Origin: JACVRW01 sp963808545
GTDB taxonomy: Bacteria; Actinomycetota; Thermoleophilia; Solirubrobacterales; Thermoleophilaceae
Length of the DNA: 64,000 nucleotides
Assembly (NCBI GenBank): GCA_963808545.1
Contig: CAWEGB010000011.1
Location: 124,001 to 188,000, forward strand
Reading direction: 5' to 3'
Part shown: piece by piece, positions 33,533 to 40,195 of the stretch
How the letters are laid out: each line of letters starts with the position of its first letter
How positions within the stretch are numbered: the first letter of the stretch is position 1
Notes under the pieces: model-generated
Databases searched by the model: none
What the model was told of the DNA's origin: nothing
What the model saw: the letters and a program-made list of their open reading frames with translations, nothing else
Translations under genes and position numbers: made by a program

Positions 33533-35257
33533 CTACTCGGGCGGGATCTTCAGGTAGGGCAGCGCGAACTCCACGATGCGCTCGAAGGCCGGCGCCGCCA
33601 CGGTGCCGCCGTAGTAGTCGCCCCGCGGCGTGTCGACCATCACCGCCACCAGCAGGCGCGGGTCCTTGGCGGGCGCGTAGCCGATGAACGAGGGGATGAA
33701 GTCGGTCTTCGAGTAGCCACCCTTGATGGCCTTCTCGGCCGTGCCGGTCTTGCCGGCCAGGGTGTAGCCCTCCACCGAGGCCTCCTCCGCGGTCCCGCCC
33801 GCGGCCAGCACCCCCTCGAGCATCTTCGACACCTCGGCCGCGGTGCGCTTTGACAGCACTCGCCTGGCCGGCGGCGCGTTGCCGGCGATCACGTACGGGC
33901 GCCGCATCACCCCGTGGTTGGCGATCGCGGTGTAGGCAGCGGCCATCTGCATCGGAGTGACGGCGATGCCCTGTCCGATCGGCATGTTGCCCATGGAGGA
34001 GCCCGAGTAGTTCTCCGGCCGCAGCACGATGCCGCCCTCCTCACCGGGCAGGTCCACCCCCGTGGGCTGGCCGAAGCCGAAGCGCCGCACCCACTTGTCG
34101 AACGGCCTGGCGCCGAGCTTGAGGCCGACCATCACCGAGCCGACGTTGGACGAGCGGGCCAGGATGTCGGCCACGCTGAAGGTCCCGCCGCCGCCGTCGT
34201 GGGCCTCGCCCACGGTCCGGTCGGCCACCTGGATGAACGGCGGCACGGACAGCTGGGTGGAGGGCTCCACCAGCCCCTCCTCGATCGCTCCGGAGACGGT
34301 GATGGCCTTGAAGGTCGAGCCGGGCTCGAAGTTGGCCTGGATGGCGCGGTTCTGCCGAGCGAAGGCCGGGGCGCCGTCGACGTTGTTGGCGTCCACGCGA
34401 GGCCAGTTGGCGAGCGCCAGGATCTCGCCGCTGCGTGGATCCATTACGACCGCGGTCGCTCCCTTGGGCGTGTAGGTCTGACCCACCTCGGCCAGCACGG
34501 CCTCGGTGCGCTCCTGGATGCGCGCGTCGATGGTCAGCCGGAGGTCCTCGCCCGGACGCGAGCGTTCAACCTCGACCATGCTCACCGGCTCGCCGAGCGC
34601 GTCCTTGACCAGTCGCCGCTTGCCGTCCTCGCCGTGGAGCTCCTCCTCGCGGGAGTACTCGAGCCCGGAGAGGCCGACGTTGTCGGTGCCCACCATGCCC
34701 AGCACCTGGGAGGCCAGATAGCCCTGCGGGTAGGTCCGCTTGGGCTCCACCACCGTGCCGATCCCCTCGATCCCGAGATCCTCGATCTTCTGGCCGAGCG
34801 AGGCGTCCATCTTCCGGCGCAGGTAGACGAAGCTCGACTTGCGGTCGGTCAACTTCTCGAGCAGATCGCTCTCGGCCTGGCCGATGAGCGGCGCTATGCG
34901 CTCGGCCACGCGGGCGGGATCGTCGATCAGGAACGGATGAGCGAAGACTGTGACCGAGTCCTCGGAGACCGCCAGCTCGATGCCGTTGCGGTCGACGATC
35001 GTGCCGCGCCGGGCGTCCACGGTCAGGTCCTCGATCTGCTGCGACACCGCCCGCTCCGAGAGTGCGCCGGCCTTGACGGTGCCCAGCCAGGTGGCCCGCA
35101 GGCCGGCCACGGCGAGCAGAGCCAGGAAGAGCGCGAACAGCAGGCCGATGCGCCGGTCGATCAGCCGGACGGGTAGGCCGGACCCGCTGCGGCCCCGCCG
35201 GGAGGAGCCGCGGGAGGGCGGGCGCCGGGGCGGCGGTCGGCGCTGGGTGGTGGGCAC
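33533..35257 (-). CDS. ftsI: Septal transpeptidase FtsI (class B PBP, PBP3)
   Basis: FtsI cross-links septal peptidoglycan with FtsW. The 574-residue protein has a basic cytoplasmic start (residues 1-35), one membrane helix at about 37-57 (IGLLFALFLALLAVAGLRATWL), a PBP dimer domain with ARRGTIVDRNGIELA near 82, and the transpeptidase domain. The catalytic motifs are SxxK in EPGSTFKAITVSG near 312, SxN in RSSNVGSVM near 370, and KTG in LAGKTGTAEKA near 500. No PASTA repeats follow. The start is GTG at 35257, six bases after ftsL. It converges with the MshEN gene, three bases away, which ends the first half of the dcw operon. Confidence 0.96.
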   Translation of the reverse strand: MPTTQRRPPPRRPPSRGSSRRGRSGSGLPVRLIDRRIGLLFALFLALLAVAGLRATWLGTVKAGALSERAVSQQIEDLTVDARRGTIVDRNGIELAVSEDSVTVFAHPFLIDDPARVAERIAPLIGQAESDLLEKLTDRKSSFVYLRRKMDASLGQKIEDLGIEGIGTVVEPKRTYPQGYLASQVLGMVGTDNVGLSGLEYSREEELHGEDGKRRLVKDALGEPVSMVEVERSRPGEDLRLTIDARIQERTEAVLAEVGQTYTPKGATAVVMDPRSGEILALANWPRVDANNVDGAPAFARQNRAIQANFEPGSTFKAITVSGAIEEGLVEPSTQLSVPPFIQVADRTVGEAHDGGGGTFSVADILARSSNVGSVMVGLKLGARPFDKWVRRFGFGQPTGVDLPGEEGGIVLRPENYSGSSMGNMPIGQGIAVTPMQMAAAYTAIANHGVMRRPYVIAGNAPPARRVLSKRTAAEVSKMLEGVLAAGGTAEEASVEGYTLAGKTGTAEKAIKGGYSKTDFIPSFIGYAPAKDPRLLVAVMVDTPRGDYYGGTVAAPAFERIVEFALPYLKIPPE

Positions 35258-35263
35258 CTGGCC

Positions 35264-36142
35264 CTAGCCCGCCGGCGCGCCGGTTGCCGGGTCGGTGATC
35301 GTGGTGCCGCTGACGGTGCCCGACGGGGGCGTGGCGCCGGTGGCCGCGCCGTTGGCGGTGGCTCCCGAATCGGCCGTGCCGTCCGCCGCGCCCAGATCGG
35401 CGGCGGCGGGGTCGTACGGCTGACCCGTGCTCGGATCGATGGCAGCGCCGGTCACCGGGTCGTAGGTGGTGGTGCCCGTGGCCGGGTCGATCGGCAGGCC
35501 GGTGGCCGGGTCGAGGGTCGCGCCGGTCGAGCCGGTCTCGGTGTCGCCTGCGCTCGTGTCTCCAGGCGTGTCGGTTCCGGGCGGTGCGTAGGCGCCGCTC
35601 GGCGTGGACATCCCGCGCGAGGCCCTTCGCGCGTCGACGCTCGGCCGGGCCTTGAGGTAGCGGACCTGGCCGGGCGCAGGCAGCACCAGGCCCAGAGCAA
35701 CCGCCTCCTCCTGGACGCGCTCGCTGTTGGTCAGGCGCGCCTCCTCGAGCAGCAGGCGGGCGTTCTCGCGCTTGAGGGTGGAGATGCGCTCGGCGTTCTG
35801 GGCGATGTCGCGGTTCATCTGCAGCAGGTCGACGTTGAAGAAGACGATCCCCGCGAGCAGCAGGAACACCAGGGCGATCCAGCCACGCCCCGTGAGCAGC
35901 GCGTCGAGCACGCCGTTCGTGCGCGCCCGCGCCGTCCGGCTGAAGGGCGCGTTGAAGATGCGCACCGGCAGCGGCAGCGCGACCGAGGCGGCGCCCTGCG
36001 CGTCGACCCGGGTCGCATGACCCGAGCGGCGGCGGCCGCGAGCCGGGCTCGAAGCGGGCGCGGATCCGGAATGATCACGAGCGGAGCGGTGCCGGCCCGG
36101 CGCGCTCCGGGGAGCGGCGGCAGCGGCTGCTCCCCTCCCCAT
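35264..36142 (-). CDS. ftsL: FtsL-like division protein with DPxTG-repeat tail
   Basis: This is a bitopic protein of 292 residues in the ftsL position between rsmH and ftsI. Residues 1-85 are cytoplasmic, basic and low in complexity; one membrane helix lies at about 88-104 (WIALVFLLLAGIVFFNV); a leucine-zipper-like coiled coil follows at about 105-150 (DIAQNAERISTLKRENARLLLEEARL), the part that pairs with FtsB. Residues 170-292 form an unusual tail with four units DPATGLPI, DPATGTTTY, DPVTGAAI and DPSTGQPY at 211-243. Typical FtsL is only about 100-130 residues. The ATG at 36142 shares its last-base neighbourhood with the rsmH TGA (TGATG). Assignment rests on topology and position rather than strong sequence identity. 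Confidence 0.8.
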   Translation of the reverse strand: MGRGAAAAAAPRSAPGRHRSARDHSGSAPASSPARGRRRSGHATRVDAQGAASVALPLPVRIFNAPFSRTARARTNGVLDALLTGRGWIALVFLLLAGIVFFNVDLLQMNRDIAQNAERISTLKRENARLLLEEARLTNSERVQEEAVALGLVLPAPGQVRYLKARPSVDARRASRGMSTPSGAYAPPGTDTPGDTSAGDTETGSTGATLDPATGLPIDPATGTTTYDPVTGAAIDPSTGQPYDPAAADLGAADGTADSGATANGAATGATPPSGTVSGTTITDPATGAPAG

Positions 36143-37098
36143 CAGTCGCCCTCCGCCGCGCCAACCCGGCGCGCCGCGCGCAGCCGGCCCGACTTGGCCC
36201 GCGGGTTGTCGGCGACCTCGCCGGGCGTGGGCGCCACCGCGCGACCGGTGAGCAGCTCGGCCTCGGGGTCGCGCCCGCACACGCAGATCGGGAAGTCGGG
36301 CGGGCACACGCAGCCGCGGGCGCGCTCGGCCAGGAAGCGCTTCACACGCCGGTCCTCGAGCGAATGGAAGGAGATGGCCGCCATGCGGCCGTCGTCTCGC
36401 AGCAGGCCCCAGGCGAGCGGCAGGGCGCGATCGAGCGAGTCGAGCTCGGCGTTGACCGCGATCCGCACGGCCTGGAAGACCCGCTTGGCGGGACTGCCGC
36501 CGCCGAACCTGCGCCTCACCGCCGCGGGCAGCGCGGCCTCGATCGCGTCCACGAGCTGCGCCGTCGTCTCGATCGGCGAACGTGCCCGCCGGCGAACGAT
36601 CTCGCGGGCGATGCGCCGCGCGTTCGGATCCTCGCCGTAGCGCCGGAAAAGCTGAGCCAGGCGGCGCTCGTCCCAGTCGTTGATGATCGTGCGGGCATCC
36701 AGCTCCTGCCCCGGGTCCATGCGCATGTCGAGCGGCGCGTCGTAGGAGTAGGAGAAGCCGCGCTCACGCGCGTCGACCTGCATGGACGAGATGCCGAGGT
36801 CCAGGTAGACGAGGTCGGCCTCCAGCCCCTCGGACTCGAGCAGCCCGAGCCCCTCGGCGTAGTCCATGCGCAGGAAGCGGGTCTGGCAGGCCACCTCGCG
36901 CGAGAACTCCTCGAAGCGCTCCTCGGCCACCGGATCGCGGTCGATGCACACCAGCGTGCCCGAAGCGCCGATGCGCTCCGCCATCAGCCGGGCGTGGCCG
37001 CCGGCGCCGAAGGTGCAGTCCACCACCGTCTCGCCGGCGGCGGGCCGGGTCAGGTCGATCAGCTCGCCGGCGAGGACGGGTACATGGGCGCGCGTCAT
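36142..37098 (-). CDS. rsmH: 16S rRNA (cytosine1402-N4)-methyltransferase
   Basis: RsmH (MraW) methylates N4 of C1402 in 16S rRNA using SAM. The 318-residue protein begins TRAHVPVLAGELIDLTRPAAGETVVDCTFGAGGHARLM, where VDCTFGAGGHA is the SAM loop. DLVYLDLGISSMQVDARERGFSYSYDAPLDMRMD near residue 100-133 is the family signature, and AVRIAVNAELDSLDRALP and SFHSLEDRRVKRFL follow. ATG at 37098 is one base after the mraZ stop; a TTG at 37116 inside mraZ is possible but adds residues outside the family start. It is second in the dcw cluster. Confidence 0.96.
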   Translation of the reverse strand: MTRAHVPVLAGELIDLTRPAAGETVVDCTFGAGGHARLMAERIGASGTLVCIDRDPVAEERFEEFSREVACQTRFLRMDYAEGLGLLESEGLEADLVYLDLGISSMQVDARERGFSYSYDAPLDMRMDPGQELDARTIINDWDERRLAQLFRRYGEDPNARRIAREIVRRRARSPIETTAQLVDAIEAALPAAVRRRFGGGSPAKRVFQAVRIAVNAELDSLDRALPLAWGLLRDDGRMAAISFHSLEDRRVKRFLAERARGCVCPPDFPICVCGRDPEAELLTGRAVAPTPGEVADNPRAKSGRLRAARRVGAAEGD

Positions 37099-37099
37099 G

Positions 37100-37534
37100 T
37101 CAAGAAGGATTGCCAAGGCGCTCCGTCACCTCCTCGATCTCCGCGTCGAGCGCCTGCTGCTCGGCCTGCCAGCGCTCGCGTCCCCAGACCTCCAGATGGT
37201 CGCCCACGCCGACCACCACGACCTCCTTCTCGATGCCCGCGTGGGTGAGCAGTGGAGGAGGCAGCGTCACGCGGCCGCTGGCGTCCAGGTCGATCTCGAA
37301 CGAGTTGCCCTGGTAGAAGCGCGAGAGCTTGCGGTACTGGGATCCCATCGGGTTCAGGCCGCCCAGCGCGCGGGTGATGATCGACTCGTGCGTCTCGGGC
37401 GTCCACACCGCCACGCACGACTCGGGATCCTTCGCCAGCACGGTGCCGCTCGAGAACGCGGCGCGGAACCGAGCCGGAATGGCCAGGCGGTTCTTTGCAT
37501 CCAGCGAGTGCTCGAAGTGGCCGCGAAACGCCAA
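37100..37534 (-). CDS. mraZ: Transcriptional regulator MraZ
   Basis: MraZ is a ring-shaped AbrB-fold DNA-binding protein that controls the dcw operon from its own promoter. The 144-residue protein has the two SpoVT/AbrB-like repeats: FRGHFEHSLDAKNRLAIPARFRAAF near residue 3-27 and NSFEIDLDASGRVTLPPPLLTHAGI near 77-101. The start is TTG at 37534, with AGGGA about eight bases upstream. The direct-repeat boxes expected for MraZ are visible at 37611-37655, so autoregulation is likely. It is the first gene of mraZ-rsmH-ftsL-ftsI. Confidence 0.95.
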   Translation of the reverse strand: MAFRGHFEHSLDAKNRLAIPARFRAAFSSGTVLAKDPESCVAVWTPETHESIITRALGGLNPMGSQYRKLSRFYQGNSFEIDLDASGRVTLPPPLLTHAGIEKEVVVVGVGDHLEVWGRERWQAEQQALDAEIEEVTERLGNPS

Positions 37535-37559
37535 GGGTCATATCCCTGCGAAGACGTTG

Positions 37560-37600
37560 GACCGGAGTGGCGGAGTGGGAGGAGCCCCGCCACTCCGGTC
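37560..37600 (-). promoter_or_regulatory. Perfect 14-bp hairpin in the mraZ leader
   Basis: On the minus strand the arms GACCGGAGTGGCGG (37587-37600) and CCGCCACTCCGGTC (37560-37573) pair perfectly around a 13-base loop. The hairpin lies between the candidate promoter and the mraZ start, inside the probable leader RNA. It has no T run, so it is not a standard terminator. Its loop contains CTCCTCCCACT, partly complementary to the upstream GTGGGG boxes if those are transcribed. It may relate to the mraW-type leader RNAs described in Actinobacteria, but I could not align it to them. Confidence 0.6.
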
Positions 37601-37610
37601 GATTGGTGAT

Positions 37611-37655
37611 GCCACGGTACCCCACTCTCCCCCACTACGCAACACCCTGCCCCAC
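37611..37655 (-). promoter_or_regulatory. Array of five MraZ-type boxes with 10-bp period
   Basis: On the minus strand GTGGGG, GTGTTG, GTGGGG, GTGGGG and GTGGCA begin at 37655, 37645, 37635, 37625 and 37615, exactly ten bases apart, that is one helical turn. MraZ proteins are known to bind such direct GTG-rich repeats upstream of mraZ. The second and fifth copies are weaker. Confidence 0.8.
37614..37642 (-). promoter_or_regulatory. Weak candidate promoter of the mraZ operon
   Basis: TTGCGT (37637-37642) and TACCGT (37614-37619) on the minus strand are spaced by 17 bases and could be -35 and -10 elements. Each matches only about half of the consensus. Their value is the position: the spacer contains two of the MraZ boxes, as expected for repression by MraZ. 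Confidence 0.35.
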
Positions 37656-37910
37656 CGTTCCGTCCGGCGCGTGTGTCGTGGGGAACCGGTCGGTCGCAGA
37701 TTTCGCTCCATGAGCGGGTTTGCAAGCCGTGGGAACCGGTGGGGTCCCTGCGGCCCGAAAGCGCGTTCGGGCCGCATCGAGGCCGATCTGGGCGCAATCC
37801 TGCTTGCACGAGAGCCCTTGCAAGAGCTCTTGCCGAAACCACGGCCATCCCGCAACCGGGCCGGGTGAGCCCTCATCACCCCTCGACAGCACCCGGAAGG
37901 TCTCATCCAC
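37656..37910. other. Structured non-coding gap upstream of mraZ boxes
   Basis: This 255-base gap has no convincing coding frame but has several structures. GGGAACCGGT is repeated at 37681-37690 and 37731-37740, exactly 50 bases apart. A hairpin with a 10-bp perfect stem GCGGCCCGAA / TTCGGGCCGC and a six-base loop spans 37750-37775. A 14-base palindrome GCAAGAGCTCTTGC lies at 37820-37833. Together they suggest a control region or a small RNA. No known RNA family was recognised. Confidence 0.4.
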
Positions 37911-38060
37911 ATGAAGCGCTTCCTGCGCCTCCCCTCACCGGCCATGATCGTGGCCGTCCTGGCTCTATTCGTCGCGACGAGCGGCGTCTCCTACGCCGTG
38001 GCCACGATCTCTTCAGCGCCCCGGCCCGCGCCGCCGGGCCGGGGCCGGACGCCCGGCTAG
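37911..38060 (+). CDS. Short secreted or membrane-anchored peptide
   Basis: This 49-residue reading frame is preceded by a good ribosome site, GGAAGG, ten bases before the ATG. It starts MKRFLRLPSPAMIVAVLALF, with a signal or anchor helix at about 11-32, and ends in a Pro/Arg/Gly stretch. The N-terminus resembles the leader of larger secreted proteins common in Thermoleophilia genomes, so this may be a shortened copy. Its TAG shares the palindrome CTAG (38057-38060) with the stop of the convergent monooxygenase gene. Too short for a firm call. Confidence 0.5.
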   Translation: MKRFLRLPSPAMIVAVLALFVATSGVSYAVATISSAPRPAPPGRGRTPG

Positions 38061-38374
38061 CTCTCGGGTTCCACCCGGGCGGCCACCTCCCAGTGGGAGG
38101 AGGTCTCGTCGCGCTCGATCAGGAAGCGGTCGTCCTCGGGGTAGAAGACGGCCGTCTCGTGGTCCTCGCCCGCGAAGCCCTTGACTGCCTCGAGCGACTC
38201 CCAGAGCGTGAACATGACGAACTCGCAGCGGTCGTCCACGTCGCGGCGGAGCATGGTGACGCCGAGATTGCCGGGCGTCGCGGTGTAGCCGGCCACCCCG
38301 GTCGCCTGCAGGTAGTCGGCGTAGGCGTCGCCGTCCTCGCGCCTCACGGCGCCGCGCCAGATGCGTGCGATCAC
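38057..38374 (-). CDS. Antibiotic biosynthesis monooxygenase (ABM)-like dimeric alpha-beta barrel protein
   Basis: This 105-residue protein resembles the ABM superfamily. It begins VIARIWRGAVRREDGDAYADYLQATGVAGYTATPGNLGVTML, then CEFVMFTLWESLEAVKGFAGEDHETAVFYPEDDRFL, the usual beta-alpha-beta pattern with a Trp in FTLWES. GTG at 38374 has AAGGAG six bases upstream, which decides the start over a much longer open frame. Such proteins oxidise or degrade small aromatic compounds or haem, or only have a structural role; the substrate is unknown. It stands alone between the Tad genes and the mraZ region. Confidence 0.8.
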   Translation of the reverse strand: MIARIWRGAVRREDGDAYADYLQATGVAGYTATPGNLGVTMLRRDVDDRCEFVMFTLWESLEAVKGFAGEDHETAVFYPEDDRFLIERDETSSHWEVAARVEPES

Positions 38375-38429
38375 GGAAATCTCCTTCGGTGGTGGCAGTC
38401 TCGACGTCGCTTCTCGAAGGGCGGTGAGG

Positions 38430-39338
38430 CTACACCGGCACCACCCCCCCACCCCCGCCGAGCAGCGCGGAGGCGAGCGCGGCCGCCACGAGCAGCAGCA
38501 CCGACGGGACCAGGAGGAGCGCGACCACGAGCTGGATCTTCGGGCCCGCCCGGGCGGCGTCCTCGCGAATGCGGCGCGCGAGGGCGAACCGCGCATCGCG
38601 AGACTGAGCCGCGAGCGTGTCCGCCAGCGGCGCCCCGTGACGGCGGGCGCGCTCGAGGGCCGCGACGAAGGCGCGCACCTCGGGCAGGGGGACCCGCTCC
38701 ACCAGGCCGTCGAGAGCGGCCGCGAGCGGGACCCCCAGAGCGACCTGGCGGCCCACCGACCGCAGCTCAAAGGCCAGCGGCCCCTCGGAGCGCTCGCCGA
38801 CCGCCCGCAGCGCCTCGGCCAGCGAGCTTCCGGCGTCGACCGTGACGCGCAGCAGATCGAGCAGAGAGGGCAGCTCGCGCCGGACGCGCCGCGCACGCTC
38901 GGCCGCGAGGCGGCCCAGCCACAGATCGGGGGCCAGAAAGCCCGCCACCGGCGCCGCGAGGACGATGGCGAAGCCGAGCCGTCCGGGCGCAAGCGACGCG
39001 ATCAGCGTCCCGGCGATCCCCGCGAGCAGCGCCGCGGCGAGCTTGGCCGCCATCAGCTCCCGCACCCCGGCCCCGGCCGGCTGGCCGGCCGCCGCCAACC
39101 GGGCGCGGAGGTCACGCTCGGTCCCGCTCTGCCGGTAGCGCGGGCGGGCGCCCAGCGCGACCAACATGCGGAGCGGCCCGGGAAGGCGCTCTCCGCGCGA
39201 CCCCGGGCCGCCGCGATCCCCGCGACGAGCCCCGCCGCTCCACCTGCGTTCCGCCACCGGCGCGGCCAGCAGCGTCAGCCCCGCGGCGGCCGAGGCCGCG
39301 GACACGAAGGCGAGGATCAGCGCCGGCGCACCGCTCAC
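38430..39338 (-). CDS. tadC: Tad pilus inner-membrane protein TadC
   Basis: TadC is one of the two T2SSF-type platform proteins of the Tad (Flp) pilus. The 302-residue protein has a membrane helix at its start, a pair at about 90-125, the cytoplasmic T2SSF domain with RRELPSLLDLLRVTVDAGSSLAEALRAVGERSEGPLAFELRSV near 140-182, and a C-terminal helix (IQLVVALLLVPSVLLLVAAALASALLGG). The start GTG at 39338 overlaps the tadB stop as GTGA. Longer readings extend into tadB but are not protein-like. Confidence 0.87.
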   Translation of the reverse strand: MSGAPALILAFVSAASAAAGLTLLAAPVAERRWSGGARRGDRGGPGSRGERLPGPLRMLVALGARPRYRQSGTERDLRARLAAAGQPAGAGVRELMAAKLAAALLAGIAGTLIASLAPGRLGFAIVLAAPVAGFLAPDLWLGRLAAERARRVRRELPSLLDLLRVTVDAGSSLAEALRAVGERSEGPLAFELRSVGRQVALGVPLAAALDGLVERVPLPEVRAFVAALERARRHGAPLADTLAAQSRDARFALARRIREDAARAGPKIQLVVALLLVPSVLLLVAAALASALLGGGGGVVPV

Positions 39339-40195
39339 GTGCGCACTCTCCCCAGCCGGCGGATCAGGATGGCCGCCAGCGCCTGGAGGCCGATGGCGAT
39401 CCCCACCAGCCAGGCCGTAAGGAACGAGCTCCACAGTCCCGCGAACCAGCCCGGGCTGGCGAGCTCGGCCAGCAGCGCGCCGCCCAGCGGCATCAGGATC
39501 ACGATCAGACCGGTGAAGCGCGCCTGGGCCGTGGCGGCCCTGACCTCGTCCTCGAGGCGTCCCTGGTCCTCCATCGCCCGGGCGCTCTGGCGCAGCAGGC
39601 GGGCCAGATCGCCGCCGGCGCGGCGCTGGAGCAGGCAGGCCGCGACGATGATGTCCAGCCGCGGCGAGCGCACCCGGCCTCGCATCGCCCCAAGCGCGTC
39701 CTCGGTCCCCGCACCGGCCGCGAGCTCGCGCGCCGCGCGCCGCAGCTCGTGACCGGCCGGCCCGGCCACGCCGTCCGCCGCCTCCGCGAGTGCTCCCCGC
39801 AGTGAATGTCCGCCGCCCAGCGCATCGGCCAGGGCCACGGCGACCTGCGCCGCGCCGGCGTCGACCGCGCGGCGGTAGCGCTCGCGGCGAGCCCGAAGGA
39901 CCCTCGACACGGCCCACGGGCCGGCGGCGGCGAGCGCCAGGCCGGCCGTCGGCCCGCCGAGTGCGGCGCCACCGAGGAAGGCCGCCAACGATCCCGACAG
40001 CAGCAGCCGCCGGCGCTCGACCGCACCGGGATCGCGTCCCTCCCGCCCCAGCCGGACGAGCACGTCCACCAGCGAAGCAGCCTCGCGCGCGACCGCGGGC
40101 ACACGCGCGCGCAGACGGCCGGCCAGCCCGCTCAGGAGCTCCCAGGCCGCGACGGCAGCCGCACCGCCGGCGACGAAGGCGGCCAGGAGGGTCAC
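39335..40195 (-). CDS. tadB: Tad pilus inner-membrane protein TadB
   Basis: TadB forms the platform with TadC. The 286-residue protein has membrane helices near its start and around 60-95, a T2SSF domain with RRAVDAGAAQVAVALADALGGGHSLRGALAEAADGVAGPAGHELRRAARELAAG near 108-160, and two C-terminal helices (FTGLIVILMPLGGALLAELASPGW and SFLTAWLVGIAIGLQALAAILI). GTG at 40195 overlaps the cpaF stop as GTGA. It is second in cpaF-tadB-tadC. The strong Ala/Gly/Arg content is normal for this GC level. Confidence 0.88.
   Translation of the reverse strand: MTLLAAFVAGGAAAVAAWELLSGLAGRLRARVPAVAREAASLVDVLVRLGREGRDPGAVERRRLLLSGSLAAFLGGAALGGPTAGLALAAAGPWAVSRVLRARRERYRRAVDAGAAQVAVALADALGGGHSLRGALAEAADGVAGPAGHELRRAARELAAGAGTEDALGAMRGRVRSPRLDIIVAACLLQRRAGGDLARLLRQSARAMEDQGRLEDEVRAATAQARFTGLIVILMPLGGALLAELASPGWFAGLWSSFLTAWLVGIAIGLQALAAILIRRLGRVRT

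Noticed and set aside
37560..37600. Hairpin as a rho-independent terminator
   Set aside because: No T run follows on the minus strand and it lies just upstream of mraZ, inside its probable leader.
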